Source: Bombyx mori (lineage: Eukaryota > Arthropoda > Insecta > Lepidoptera > Bombycidae). From it: DNA of 64,000 nt. Positions 29,583-40,948 of the stretch are shown here, piece by piece. The stretch lies in assembly GCF_030269925.1 (NCBI RefSeq), contig NC_085112.1, positions 8,681,501-8,745,500 of the forward strand, read 5' to 3'. How positions within the stretch are numbered: position 1 is the stretch's first letter; every line of letters begins with the position of its first letter. Below the pieces are notes generated by a model. The model was not told the origin of the DNA. It searched no databases and saw nothing but the letters and a program-made list of their open reading frames with translations. Position numbers and translations under genes: made by a program.

Positions 29583-30606
29583 GTCAAGATGAGTGAATCT
29601 AATGAAGATATTCGATACATTTTAAAATTTTACTACAAAAAAGGTAAAAAAGCAACGAAAGCGTTGAAAAAAAATATTTATGGACCTAGTGCAGTGTCTG
29701 TGAGTAGCACAAATTTGGTTTAAGCGCTTTCAATCCGGAAATTCCGATGTCAAAAATGCACGTCGCTCTGGTCGCCCTATTACGGGTAAAATCGATGCCA
29801 TTTTTGAAAAAGACCACAAAATAGTTATGGCGCATTTGAAAAAAACTGGGTACACAAAAAAAAGCTCACTGAAAGAAACCTAATGAACCGTGTACTCATT
29901 TGTGATTCTTTATTACGACGTAATGAAACCGAACCATTTTTGAAGAAGCTGATAACTGGTGATGAAAAGTGGATCACGTACGACAAGAACGTACGAGAAA
30001 AGTTGTGGTCAAAGGCTGGTCAGGCTTCACAGACCCTGACGAAACCCGGGTTAACTTGCAACAAGGTGATGTTGTGTGTGTGGTGAGATTGGAAGGGCAT
30101 TATACATTATGAGCTGTTACCACCAGGCAGGACCATCGATTCTGAACTCTACTGCGAACAACTGATGAGATTAAAGCAAGAAGTTGAGAGAAAGCGGCCG
30201 GAATTAATCAACAGAAGGAGTGTGGTTTTTCATCACGATAACGCTAGACCTCACACATCTTTCACCACTCAGCAAAAATTAAGAGAGCTTGGCTGGGAGG
30301 TGTTAATGCATCCGCCGTATAGTCCTGACCTTGCACCTTCAGATTTCTACCTGTTTCGGTCTCTTCAGAATTCTTTAGGCAGTGTCAGGTTAAGATCACG
30401 TGAGGACTGCCAAAACCAATTTTCGCGGTATTTTGATCAGAAGCCCCAAAATTTCTATAGCAATGGCATCATGTCCCTACCTACAAGATGGCAAAAAGTT
30501 ATCGAACAAAATGGTACCGACATACTTTATTTAAATGTGAATAAACTATATTAAAAAATGTAGTGAATTTTCTTAAAAAATGCGAAGAAACTTTTTCCCC
30601 AACCTA
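29583..30606 (+). pseudogene. Mariner transposase, defective
   Basis: The start MSESNEDIRYILKFYYKKGK and WFKRFQSGNSDV ... RRSGRPITGKIDAI give the helix-turn-helix end, broken by a frame change near 29720. The catalytic region has TGDEKWITYD, FHHDNARPH and YSPDLAPSDF, with 34 residues between the last two aspartates (D34D, mariner type). A middle segment (around 29800-29880) is deleted relative to a normal ~345-residue protein, and a stop near 30083 splits the frame. The 3' inverted-repeat end 'tgcgaagaaactttttcccc' precedes a TA at 30605. The 5' repeat was not found. Confidence 0.8.
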
Positions 30607-31446
30607 TTATTATATTGAAATAAAATAGTAAGCAATGTTTACAATAAGTGAGCTGTTTAGGCTTACTATACTATTTGACATTGGACGGTAATGGGTAAAT
30701 TGTAAAAAATAATAATCTAAGACAAGTTTTTGAATAATAATTATATACGCATTTCCATTTTATACAAAAATTATGATTCTTACATCAGTAAAACCTCAAT
30801 TTGTGTTAGTGTAATATTTTGGAACGCTGGATGGTAGTTTTTTTTTCTAATGTTTAAAATAATTTCTGGTGCAATGTAATTAAGGTAAAATTGCTCTAAT
30901 TTTTTAACTATCATCGATCATGTTCCGCAGAAACTTGTTACAACTTGATTGCGTACGGTGTGTGGGCTATCATACGAAATCTATGTTAATTATTTTAAGT
31001 TTTTATAACATCATACAGGGTAGAAACATAAACTAATTATTCGTTATTGTGTAGTGGGCGAGTTTTAATTTTAGTGAAATTTAAAATACTATAAAGTAAA
31101 TGAAATTACAAATTTTACAGCGCCCCCCTAACCCACATCAACGCCCCCCATTTTTCCCTGGGCTCATTAACGCCCCCCTCTAGGTTTCAAACGCCCCCTA
31201 GGGGGCGTTATCGCCCACTTTGAGAAAGACTGGTTTAAATGAACTGCCCTATTTAAGGACACGCGGAATATTAGTATCAGCTAAATTAAACAACGATTGT
31301 CCTATTCTTCCAACGGGAATTAAAGATTGGTTGGTGGCAAAAATAGGCAGAACCAGTACTATTTAAGGGAAAGTGAAGGAAAAAACAACAGATATACAAC
31401 CATTACGAATGATGATTGAAAATTATAAGTAAATGGTAGTTAAAAT

Positions 31447-31640
31447 AGTTTGGCTAAGGCTACAGTGGGTGACTTGTAAACTAGTAAAGTCTGATGATAC
31501 TCTGGGCTATACCTATTGCGAAAGAGAAGGCTGACTTTTGTTAAAGGTTTTCGCCTCGAACTCGACTCTAGGCGACGAAGGTAGCACATAACAAAACATT
31601 CACCATGACAGATATCTAAGAATTGAAGCAGCATTGACAT
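31447..31640 (+). pseudogene. Decayed fragment of the right-edge LINE family
   Basis: 'gcgaaagagaaggctgac' and 'cgcctcgaactcgac' match the open LINE frame near 63558-63604, and 'ttggctaaggctacagtggg' matches its 63470 region with changes. Short indels disrupt the frame. Confidence 0.6.
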
Positions 31641-33925
31641 GAATGATACTATGTCATACCTACTACGTCATACGCGATAAACTGACAACTGAAACCAGAA
31701 ACTTGCGTTTGAAATGGAGAGCTCGCTAGTTTGGATAGAACGTGTAGTGTGTGTAGTAGATGAGTAATTTAGTAAGATGAATTTCGTGAATTTAAAATCA
31801 CAGTGCAATTTAAGGAGTCATTTTATTTATTTTTTTAAATACCGGTTCTACAATTAACCATCGTATTTCCTAAGCGCTATGATATACAGTCCTTCTTCAG
31901 TCGCAGTTTAAAGATGATCCTTAACGTTAGGTAGCAGCGTAACTGTGATTTCGGTATTACTCATATCCATAAAAGGTAACGCCCACTAACTATTAAGCGT
32001 AAGGGAGAAACAAAAACAAGCCATGATCACTTCAAATGTTCTAATTTGCTTTATATATTTCCACTTATTTTCTTCTGATTTCGGTTTGCTGAAAGAAAAC
32101 TCAGTGTCTATTGAGCTCGTTTTATGTACTTGCCATTTAATTTGCTCCTTTTTATGCAAAATTTTTGTATGCATTAAATAAAATAACCCAGAATCTAGGT
32201 TAAGTAAATATACTCTATTGCACATTGTTTGAATCATGGTCATCTTAAATGTGTTCAAAATAAATTTATAATATTGGCAAACTAAAGAAAAAAGTTTCAA
32301 TTAACAAAAAAATAACCCGAATACTTTGCAATTAAAAAAAAATCTTAATCCAATCAAACTCAGTCCATAGCGATTGCTCAAAACACTGAAGTTAGATGGT
32401 ACCAAACACCTAGAATGTTCTGGAATGTTCTTATTAAAATTCCTCTTTTACAAGTTCCTGTATATTATGTCATGCTCACTAGACCGTGTAAATTTCAATT
32501 TTGTTTTCGGACAATTAAAAAAAATCTACAACTAATTTAAAACAAATAACGAACATAAAGGCGCACATGTAATAATCTATGAAGTCGATTCTACAATTAT
32601 AATGTACTAAACAAGTAATTATTGACCTCTAAAGCACTACAAAAATAAATCGGATAAAACACATCAGAACATGGCTTATTTGATGTGTAATATAAACTGA
32701 ACAAAATATGAAGATTTTATCGTTCTGCACAAACATCTTTTCCTTGCGTGTTTTGAAATAAACTTTCTGAATTAATTTGCCAAATAATGTCTGAACACGA
32801 GATTTATTTAAAGTTGCCTTCAAACTTCGCTTGTTAAATGTTAATTGTTATCAAAAGGAATATATTAATACTGATTAATTAATACTTTTCATGAATGACT
32901 TTTCAACGAAGAATATTATTTGGCAAGGCAATGTAGACAAAATTAACGTAATTTTAAATATTCAGTTCAAGATAGAGAACAGCATTTTGCCATTTGTGTA
33001 GGATCTGGCGCAACCTCCATGAGATGTGAAATATCTAAAAATCTAAACACGGTTCATACATAGACTTACAGGCAAAAATACAGATAAAAACTTATGATAA
33101 ATATTTAACTGTACTTCAAAGATGTTAAAAGTATATCTCTTTAATAAATGAATATATGTAAAATAATAACAAACTGAATACACATATATACATATTATGA
33201 GTATAAATATATACAAACTAGTAGTAACAGTGAAAAGTAATTAATATTGATAATAAAAGACTAAGATGAAATGGTGAAAGATAATTAAAGTGTGTTATGC
33301 CACTGTTCCCCAAAAAAAAAAGAGTAAATTTTTAATTAAAAAAAATGGATAGACAGTGAAACAGCTCTAAGATAAACATCAGCTGGCTTCGATATGAACT
33401 TAATGAAACGAACCACCGAATCTTCACTTTGAAACGAGATCAGACCCTTGAAATTTAATATGAAGTCCCTGTACATCATGATCTAGGACTTAGATAACGC
33501 GAATTCAATTTTTAGAACGGATCCATGAGGTCGCGTTACTCACTGCAGGAAATGGGACGTCGTCGATTTATTTTAACCACTTCGGCTTGTTCCGCGCCAT
33601 TAGCTTTTTCATTCCAAAGATGAGTGTTAAATGGTTGTGATAACATAAGAACTCTATTACCCCACTTTAAAAACGTTTCTTTAGATATGAACAACTCTAT
33701 ACATACATACCTTATGAATTAGAACATTTGCATAGTTATTTCATAGTTAATAATTTATTGGAATTTGTCTACATGTTTCCATTAATTACGAATTAACATT
33801 AAAACTGCTTTATTTTCTCTATACGTTTATTTACTGTCATCTCGATACATATAGAACTCGTAGTACTAGCCAAAGTCGAAACGAATAGTTTCAATGTATT
33901 GAAGAGGGATGTGAAAACAGTTTAA
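31641..33925. other. AT-rich non-coding DNA
   Basis: 31850-31990 is a very degenerate family B end ('tcctaagcgctatgatatac', 'cttcttcagtcgcag'). Otherwise I see no repeats or coding sequence. Confidence 0.4.
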
Positions 33926-33929
33926 GTAG

Positions 33930-34620
33930 AAAGGATAAGTGTGTTTTCGTAGCATGTGTTGAGAAATTCGACACCCACTCCGCTATTTACGGCCGATGGT
34001 GCGATAAGCATTTTCTCTTTCAATACCATCAAAGCGACCGGCCGGCTATTCAGGGCTCAGCCGACAAAACGTAACTCATAAAGAGTGAACTCATATATGA
34101 AGTTGGCAATACTATTTTCGATTCAATGTATAGAAAGTAAGAATTCACGACGATATTGTTTTGACGATTTTATCTCGGCGTTCGTTCTTAAGTCGGCGGG
34201 TAGCGAAAGAAACATTATCCGAGCCCTCTTCGGTTGATGAAGCCTATCAAATCATTTGTCGGCATGACAACGCGAAACTTCAACCGTTATTCCGGTCGGT
34301 TTACTAAAACAAAAGTACTCTTAATTCCTGATCTGGGATTTCGTGTGATCATTACTTTCCACGGTTCGTTTGACCAGCCGCCCTCGCTTCGGAGCGATAC
34401 CCGTTCCTTGTCAGAAATTAAATTTAACAAGCAACAGCGGTCCTTAGGTGGCATTACGAACCATAATCCCTTAGGCCCAGGGAGATGCCTCGTGAACGTT
34501 TCAAAGACAAATCGACGAAGTTACTTTGACTACCCGCGTTATGTTACATTTGTAAACATACGTCCTCGCACAAAAGAAGCTCTGATTGAATGAATTCCAT
34601 TTCATTTTGAATTTTAAATA
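33930..34620. other. GC-richer island with a 119-codon open frame
   Basis: Base composition rises above the flanks. The plus-strand frame 34234-34593 is open but matches no family I know and has no obvious splice partner. It could be a promoter/5' exon, a conserved non-coding block or an unrecognised repeat. Confidence 0.25.
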
Positions 34621-34797
34621 CAAGAGAAGAGGAATGTAAATAATTTTGAAAAAAAAAGTGCCTTATACAAAAGCAACAATACGAGAACGTGTTTAGAAAA
34701 AAAAATCACAAATTAATCTAAATACGCACGTATAATCAGGAAATTACAATATGTACTTTGTTATAATCACACTTCAGACATCATGGTCGTTGATAGT

Positions 34798-35095
34798 TTT
34801 TTTTTTTCGGGCCGGGGGCCTAACCACCTACGAGGTCCCCGCGCCTATGGGGGCGCGCGGGGTATGTGGGACTCAACGATCTGCAGGTGTTGAGAGTAGA
34901 CCGCGGGCCCAAGGAATTATAGGGCCCACCCACTAAATGACTCCCCTGCACTCTTACACCCGACGTCCGATCTCCGTCCGGGGTCAGAACCCGGTCAGAG
35001 TAGGGGGGTTCCCGCGGTCAACACTACAAACAGACACGCGGCGCCACCCCGAGGACGCCCGACCGACGGGTCGTCGAGGCGATAGTCGACGATGA
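34798..35095 (-). mobile_element. Short 5'-truncated retroelement with 11-bp duplication
   Basis: Poly-T start, very GC-rich body and flanking tcgttgatagt on both sides (34787-34797, 35096-35106). Related to the element at 12618-12925 by length, orientation of the tail and 'tatgtgggactcaacg'. No coding capacity. Confidence 0.75.
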
Positions 35096-35109
35096 TCGTT
35101 GATAGTGTC

Positions 35110-35380
35110 TTAACTAAGTTATAACTAGCCACTAATTTTTTTCAGCAATCAATCCAGGAAGCGCTCTTTTAATCTTACGCACAATTTCTGGTTAAATTCT
35201 CTACAACAACACTACAACACATATCATGCGAACCGATTATGGAATATATTAATATATTTTGTTCTAACTGCATCAATTCTCTCTTTACAACGAAAATCGT
35301 ATTATTAATTATCAAGGCTACATCAAAATGAACTTTAAATTAATTATTCTATAGATAAACCTAAAAATAACTTCGTCAAT
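35110..35380. other. Non-coding, nothing recognised
   Basis: AT-rich spacer between two mobile elements. Confidence 0.4.
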
Positions 35381-35381
35381 A

Positions 35382-35740
35382 TCTATATATTAATACGTGA
35401 AGGAAAAACTTTGTATCGCTTTTTACGAAAATTACCCGGACGGAGGAGTATGAAATTTCCCACACTTATAGAGAATATAGAGAGGGACGGCAGAATGTTA
35501 ATATTTTTTTAAATGATGCATAAAAAATACATTAAATCAATAATAAAAAACATTACACACACTACCATGTGTTTAACACACACACGCATGCATACTATTT
35601 GTTTATTGTCAAACTTTTCTTTTTGCATAAATATCTCTGATTTATAGAAGTATAAAATAGTCTTTGACAATTGAATCGTAATAGTGTATTTATAATTTCA
35701 ATTAATTATAGACGAATTTCGACTACCGGGGGACCACTAG
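35382..35740 (+). mobile_element. Non-autonomous Helitron
   Basis: Starts TCTATATATTAATACGTGAA after A and ends 'gaccactag' before T. The interior 'cggacggaggagtatgaaat' and 'cgaatttcgactaccggg' are familiar from lepidopteran Helitron repeats. No second copy in this window. Confidence 0.7.
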
Positions 35741-35777
35741 TTCAAATAAACATTATGTTTTACCCATACAAGAAACA

Positions 35778-36210
35778 TTTTTTCTTTTTTTTTTCTCCAC
35801 CTTATCCCACTAGGTGGGGTCGGCACAGCTAATTTTTCTCTTCCATTCTCTTCTATCAGCTGTCATCTCAACACTCACTCCTGTCTCTCTCTCATATCGT
35901 CATTCACACACTCTATCCATGTCTTCTTCGGTCGACCTCTTCCCTTGCACTACCATTTCCATACATCTCCTAGTCACATGCATCTTCTCTCTACGCATCA
36001 CATGTCCATACCACGCTAACCGTCCGATCCTTAATTTGTTGCTTACCGGGGCCACTTTCACACTTCCTCTGATATACTCATTCTTTATCTTGTCCATTCT
36101 TGTCACTCCACACATCCATCTCAACATTCGCATCTATGCCGCATGCACTCCTCTTTCATGCTTTACTTTCGTCGCCCAACACTCAGATCCATACAGCACG
36201 ACAGGTCTAA
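35778..36210 (-). pseudogene. RTE-clade LINE 3' end
   Basis: The minus strand encodes MRMLRWMCGVTRMDKIKNEY, RIGRLAWYGHVMRREKMHVT and then a frameshift in the region that reads RGRPKKTW in the 49115 copy. The 3' tail is 'gccgaccccacctagtggga' followed by 'taaggtggag'. 5'-truncated near 36210. Confidence 0.7.
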
Positions 36211-36629
36211 TGATATTTAATCTAATAATAATAATAATACCCGTACTAGAAAATGTCAACATAAAACGACTCATTAATCATAATTAAAATTCTAGTAAAT
36301 AAGCGTTGCACACACATTCTCTTTAGCCTGAATGGCTGTAACGAATTCAGAAATAAGTGCATTATCGGACAGGCATGAATACGAAGTAAAGCGCTGGTGA
36401 CGTGAATGTTTGCGAACCGCCCGACAACCGCAAATCAGTGGTAAATCAGATTTGGGCATCCATTGATAATACATTTGTGATCGCAATCAAAATGCCGCTT
36501 GTGACTCTGCGATGTGAATATATATATATGCAATTGCTTTATATCAGTAAATTTAATATGTGTCATGGAGGCTTCTTATTTGGAAACAAATTATTTTCAA
36601 CTCCATATATGTATATAAATAATATATAT

Positions 36630-36836
36630 TCTAGTGGTGGTAGGACCTCTTGTGAGTCCGCATTTCTGCCGTGAAGTAGTAATGCGTTTCGGTGTGAAGG
36701 GTGGGGCAGCTGTTGTAACTATATCGAGACCTTAGAACTTATCTCAAGGTGGGTGGCGCATTTACGATGTAGATGTCTATGGGCTCCAGTAACCACTTAA
36801 CACTAGGTGGGCTGTGAGCTCGTCCACCCATCTAAG

Positions 36837-36870
<34 letters not shown>
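36630..36870 (+). repeat. Family A repeat ending in a (TA)n microsatellite
   Basis: 'gtaggacctcttgtgagtcc' to 'cacccatctaag' with about 15 bp missing after 'gagtccgca'. The A-rich tail has become (ta)n at 36840-36870. Confidence 0.7.
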
Positions 36871-36873
<3 letters not shown>

Positions 36874-36879
36874 TTATTT

Positions 36880-37615
36880 TTCTTTTCTATAAAGTCAACT
36901 ATAAACTGCTGCGCAGAAATATCTTAAACAGAGCTACTATTTAATTACTGATAAAATTAATTTGAAGCAACAAAAATAGTTAAGTAAAATCATTAAAAAC
37001 TAACAAAAAGAAAACTACAACAAACTATATAAAAGTAAAGAACATAAATCACATGCGATTTGAGGACTTAAGCACCCAAAAGTTCGACACTGATACTTGA
37101 TAAAGTAGAGCTTTCCGATTCCTAAACTTAGAAAATAACATCGGGACTTTCGTCTACTCCTAATGGCTTTGTTATGTACCAGGAAAGTTTTGACGGGAAT
37201 TTTAAATTCCTAAAGATATTCCCGTGGCACTACACGTGTCGCACTTAAAAGGAATCTCCAAGACTACAAAACAAACAATTTTTTTCGCTGAAATATGTAC
37301 GAGTGTTATTTTATTCATAATTCTTCAGATGTTGTTTTGATACAAACAAAGTTTCCCCCGATAATGATTGCCGAATATCTCTCCAGCAAATGATTTCTTA
37401 AAGTTATATCATTATTTGGATTGGTACATTCGATGTTTAAAAATAAATTATTTCCGTTATAAATCTTCTCAATTTCGTTATAATCTAAGAAAAGATTTTG
37501 TTTATACACTCGCAAGGTTTTCACAACTTTTTAATACGTGCGTATTTTTGTATTTAATAACACAATATAACAATTAATGTCGTAATTGCAATTCTTCATT
37601 CTACAGATAAAACAA
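36880..37615. other. AT-rich non-coding DNA
   Basis: No gene seen; the opposed short frames at 37315-37577 have no signature. Confidence 0.4.
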
Positions 37616-37619
37616 TAAT

Positions 37620-37970
37620 TACGGTAAGTACCACCATCCTACCTCTTACTGCTGCAAAGCAAGCATGCGTTTCGGTTTGAAAGTTGGAACAGCCGTTTAA
37701 TAATATAATTGAAACTTCGACTTTATGTCTGAAGGCGAGGGACGTTATTGGCTTTGTCTATATAATATTTTTTTTATTGTATGTATGGGTGGACGAGCTC
37801 AAAGCCCACCTGGTGTTAAGTGGTTACCGGAGCCCATAGACATCTACAACGTAAATGTTTGTCTCAGTATTGTTACAACGGCTGCCCCACCCTTCACGTG
37901 CTATTGCTTCACGGCAGAGTGGTGGTACCTTCCCGTGCGGACTGACAAGAGGTCCTACCACTCGTAATTA
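37620..37970. repeat. Two opposed family A copies
   Basis: 37620-37740 is a degenerate plus-strand piece ('catgcgtttcggtttgaaag'). 37760-37970 is a minus-strand copy with the 3' tail at the left ('gtatgggtggacgagctcaa') and an internal deletion between 'aaatgtttgtctcag' and the rest. Confidence 0.6.
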
Positions 37971-38339
37971 CGTAAATTACAATTTTGCGGGTTTGATTTT
38001 TATTACACGATGTTATTCCTTTAACGTGGAAGTTAATCGTGAACATTTATTAAGTACGTATTTCATTACAAAAATTAGTACTTGCCTGCGAGATGCGAAC
38101 ACCGTTGCATCGCTAGATACGAATGCACAGAACGTCTTATCCTTTTGGCCACAACAACTTATCTATATTCCTTCCATTAATCAAGGAGGCCATTCGTGTC
38201 TTTCAAATAAATAAATCGCCTTAAATGTTTGCAAACTTGATTATTGTAATCTAGCTAGAATTAAATATTAAAATAAACGGTTTACTTAAAAACAAAACAC
38301 ACAGTTTTTACTAGTTCAATTACAAAGTAGTAAAACATA

Positions 38340-38569
38340 GCAAACGTTCGAAGTTTTATCGTATTCATAGGTGGGACGTGTGTCACTACACGTAGACCAG
38401 ACTCGACCACAAATCAAACGTAAATCAGATTTCGAACGTCCAAGTCCGTGATTGCAGTAACGAATTTGTGTTGCGCTGTGCTACCCGTTTGCCACAAACG
38501 ATGTAATTTGGTAATACATTCGTTTAATATCAAATAAACTATTAAAGGAGCACTATCTATCAATTTAGT
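38340..38569 (+). promoter_or_regulatory. Possible promoter and 5' UTR
   Basis: GC-richer than its surroundings, with a short inverted motif tttgtg...cacaaa (about 38465-38505), directly upstream of an ATG exon with a strong donor site. Inference only. Confidence 0.25.
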
Positions 38570-38591
38570 ATGACGACGCTTGCAGCTGAAA
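38570..38591 (+). CDS. Possible first coding exon (MTTLAAE...)
   Basis: ATG ACG ACG CTT GCA GCT GAA A is followed directly by gtaagtatt, close to a perfect 5' splice site. This would be a phase-1 first exon. I could not find a matching downstream exon in the window, so the gene, if real, continues beyond or has very short exons. Confidence 0.25.
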
Positions 38592-38599
38592 GTAAGTAT

Positions 38600-40050
38600 T
38601 GTACTTTATGACGAAGCATGTTGCTGATAACTTTATTTCTGTAATCTGACGAAGCATGTTGCGGATAATAACATGTACTTTTAGGTTAGGAATATTGTGT
38701 TCTTTTTTTTATAATAAATAAATTAATTATGAAACTTCTAAACTAAAATAGAAAATAAAAAAAAATTAGTATTACTTTATGTATTTCATTATATATGCAC
38801 GTGTATGTATATGCTTATGATATTTATGTGTGTAATTGTGTATGTATATAGTCTGATATATTAGTGTTTATTTTTATTATTGTTATTGTGTATTGTGTAT
38901 TGTATAAATAAGTAAATTGATTAGATTGTACTCATCTACCCACTCATGTAAAGCTTTCCTTCCTTAAGAACGGTTAGCTGGTAGATAACTCAATTGTTGA
39001 GTTAAGCTCGCCATTTTTTTATATCTTATCGCAATTACTGTATTATATTAACTGTGTGTACAAATAAAGAATAAATAAATAAAACTATTGTTTAGTATGT
39101 ATATGTCAATAATTGTGAAAACGCGATCGACATTTTAATTAACTAGATGATATCTAGAGGGAATATTCTTGCTTGGCCAAGAATTGAAGTATTCTCTTGC
39201 TGTATCCACAGACTTCGGCACTAAATTTATAGCTTGTCAAGATATCAACGTAGATTAATTAGTTTTTCAATTTTATTACACACAATTCTCTAGTTCTCAG
39301 TTTCGAAATAGATTATAATCAATCGCATACATTTCTAATTGGAGCAGATATTTCTCATTTCTGAGAACACCTAACATAAACCAATTACATTGCTGGCTGT
39401 TCTAGGAATCTTCTTTTAATTAAACTACGCTGCCTGGTTCTTCTCAAATTGCTTACATTTCATTTTCAGTGATCTACAGACGAACTGATTTATTTATTTA
39501 CTTACTTATTACTTTTTTTTATATTAAGTTTTCGCCGGATATACGCACGTATAAGTCGGTGTATCGTCACTATTTGGTTAGCTAAAATTAGTTAAAATTA
39601 ACTGTTTCCTTAATGCTACGCATGTAAATAACTGCTTAAGACGGAATTAATGACTAAGCTACCTCCACTATTTTACTATCAACACGAGTAGCTATTGTCG
39701 CACAAAGCATTCCGATTTCCGACTCGAACAGCCGAACGAGGCGGAGCTCCCTATTGTTATCGTTGTACACCTGAAATTTAATAAATGGAATTCATTGGAA
39801 AAGTGACTCTTAATTACTGTCACTATGGAAAGCAATGGTAATGATGAAGAGAATGGCGTCAGCGACGCTGACGTCATCATTTTAAAAACACCATGAAACC
39901 AGCCTCTATCTGTCATATATATATCAAACCTACAAAATCAATTAATTCAATCTGAATACTGCTAGTAAGCATGTACGGGTAACTGTCCTACCTATTTCTA
40001 CAACGAATCAGTCATGTATTTCAATTTGTAGGGAGAAACAGCTATTATTC
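38600..40050. other. AT-rich non-coding DNA
   Basis: Contains a short direct repeat 'tgacgaagcatgttgc' (38609 and 38647 regions) and a degenerate family A fragment at 39985-40050. No gene seen. Confidence 0.4.
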
Positions 40051-40054
40051 AATA

Positions 40055-40264
40055 CTAGCGACCCGCCCTCGCTTCGCTTCGGAAACATTAAAACACACAT
40101 GAAACCAAAAAAAAACAAAAAAATTAAAAAAAGTAGCCTATGTTCATCAGGGACAATGTCGGCTTCTAATGGAAAAATAATTTTTCAAACCGGTCCAGTA
40201 GTTTCGGAGCCTATTCGAAACAAACAAATAAACAAATCTTTCCTCTTTATAATATTAGTATAGA
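40055..40264 (-). mobile_element. Short Helitron, 'empty' copy
   Basis: 210 bp. Minus-strand 5' end TCTATACTAATATTATAAAG (40264), 3' end CTAG (40058-40055), T beyond. It is joined directly, head to tail, to the copy at 40265-41384. Confidence 0.8.
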
Positions 40265-40383
40265 CTAGCGACCCGCCCTCGCTTCGCTTCGGAAACATTA
40301 AAACACACATGAAACCAAAAAAAAGAATAATAAAAAATAAAAATAAAAGTAGCCTATGTTCATCAGGGACAATGTCGGCTTCT

Positions 40384-40948
40384 CATTCTCGCTCACGACT
40401 CGGTCGTGCGCGGACGTGCTTTCCGATCCGTGGCCCGCTTGCGAGCTGCGTCTCTGAACTCACAGCTGTGCTCGACAGTTTAGTGACCGTGAATACATTC
40501 TCGTTTACGACTCGGTTGTGTGTGAACGTGCCTTCCAATCCGTTGGTCGCTTGCGACCTACGCATCGGAATACACATTTGTGCGTGATAGTGTTGTGACC
40601 GTGAATACCCACCTCATACCAACTGTCTTTTTCAAGGCAACCAATCGCTACGATCAGGCTTCCTGTGGCACTATCACAGGCTAGCGATTTCCTAACCCTT
40701 CCCAAAACAACAGTCTTTTTCAAGACTAGACCCCCGCTCGCGATTCTGCCTGCTGTAGCATTATACAGCCCGAGCGGGTTCCTTTCCTTTTCCCCGCCGA
40801 TTGCCGTTTTCACGGCATAGGCATTCCCCCCCCCTGCTCCTTGCTGTCCTGCAGCACAGGGGGGTTACAAATCCTATCCGGGGCCTCGCCTTTCGGCGAG
40901 TTCAACAAAAGTCCCGGGGCCGCCCCCCCCGGGCAAGAAGAAAGAAAA
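40384..40948 (+). promoter_or_regulatory. Captured jockey-like 5' leader: monomers and hairpins
   Basis: Two ~113-bp tandem units start CATTCTCG (40384) and ATTCTCGT (40498) and both end gtgaccgtgaatac. Then an 88-bp repeat unit (starts 40621 and 40709) contains hairpin 1 (40643-40689) and hairpin 2 (40733-40778). A smaller hairpin (40802-40817) and hairpin 3 (40829-40864) follow. A CTCGCC/GGCGAG hairpin (40885-40900) precedes agtcccgggg and the ATG. Confidence 0.75.

Larger units (their letters stand above)
24879..31232. mobile_element. hAT-like element shell filled with nested insertions
   Basis: The left end CAGTGATTATCAAACTTATT and the right end, read in reverse CAGTCTTTCTCAAAGTGGGC, are hAT-type termini. 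They are flanked by a perfect 8-bp duplication gtttaaat (24871-24878 and 31233-31240). Both subterminal regions have runs of 'cgcccccc'. No transposase is recognisable. About 5 kb of the interior consists of later insertions (RTE, Helitron, family B, R1-clade, CR1-like, mariner). Confidence 0.8.
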
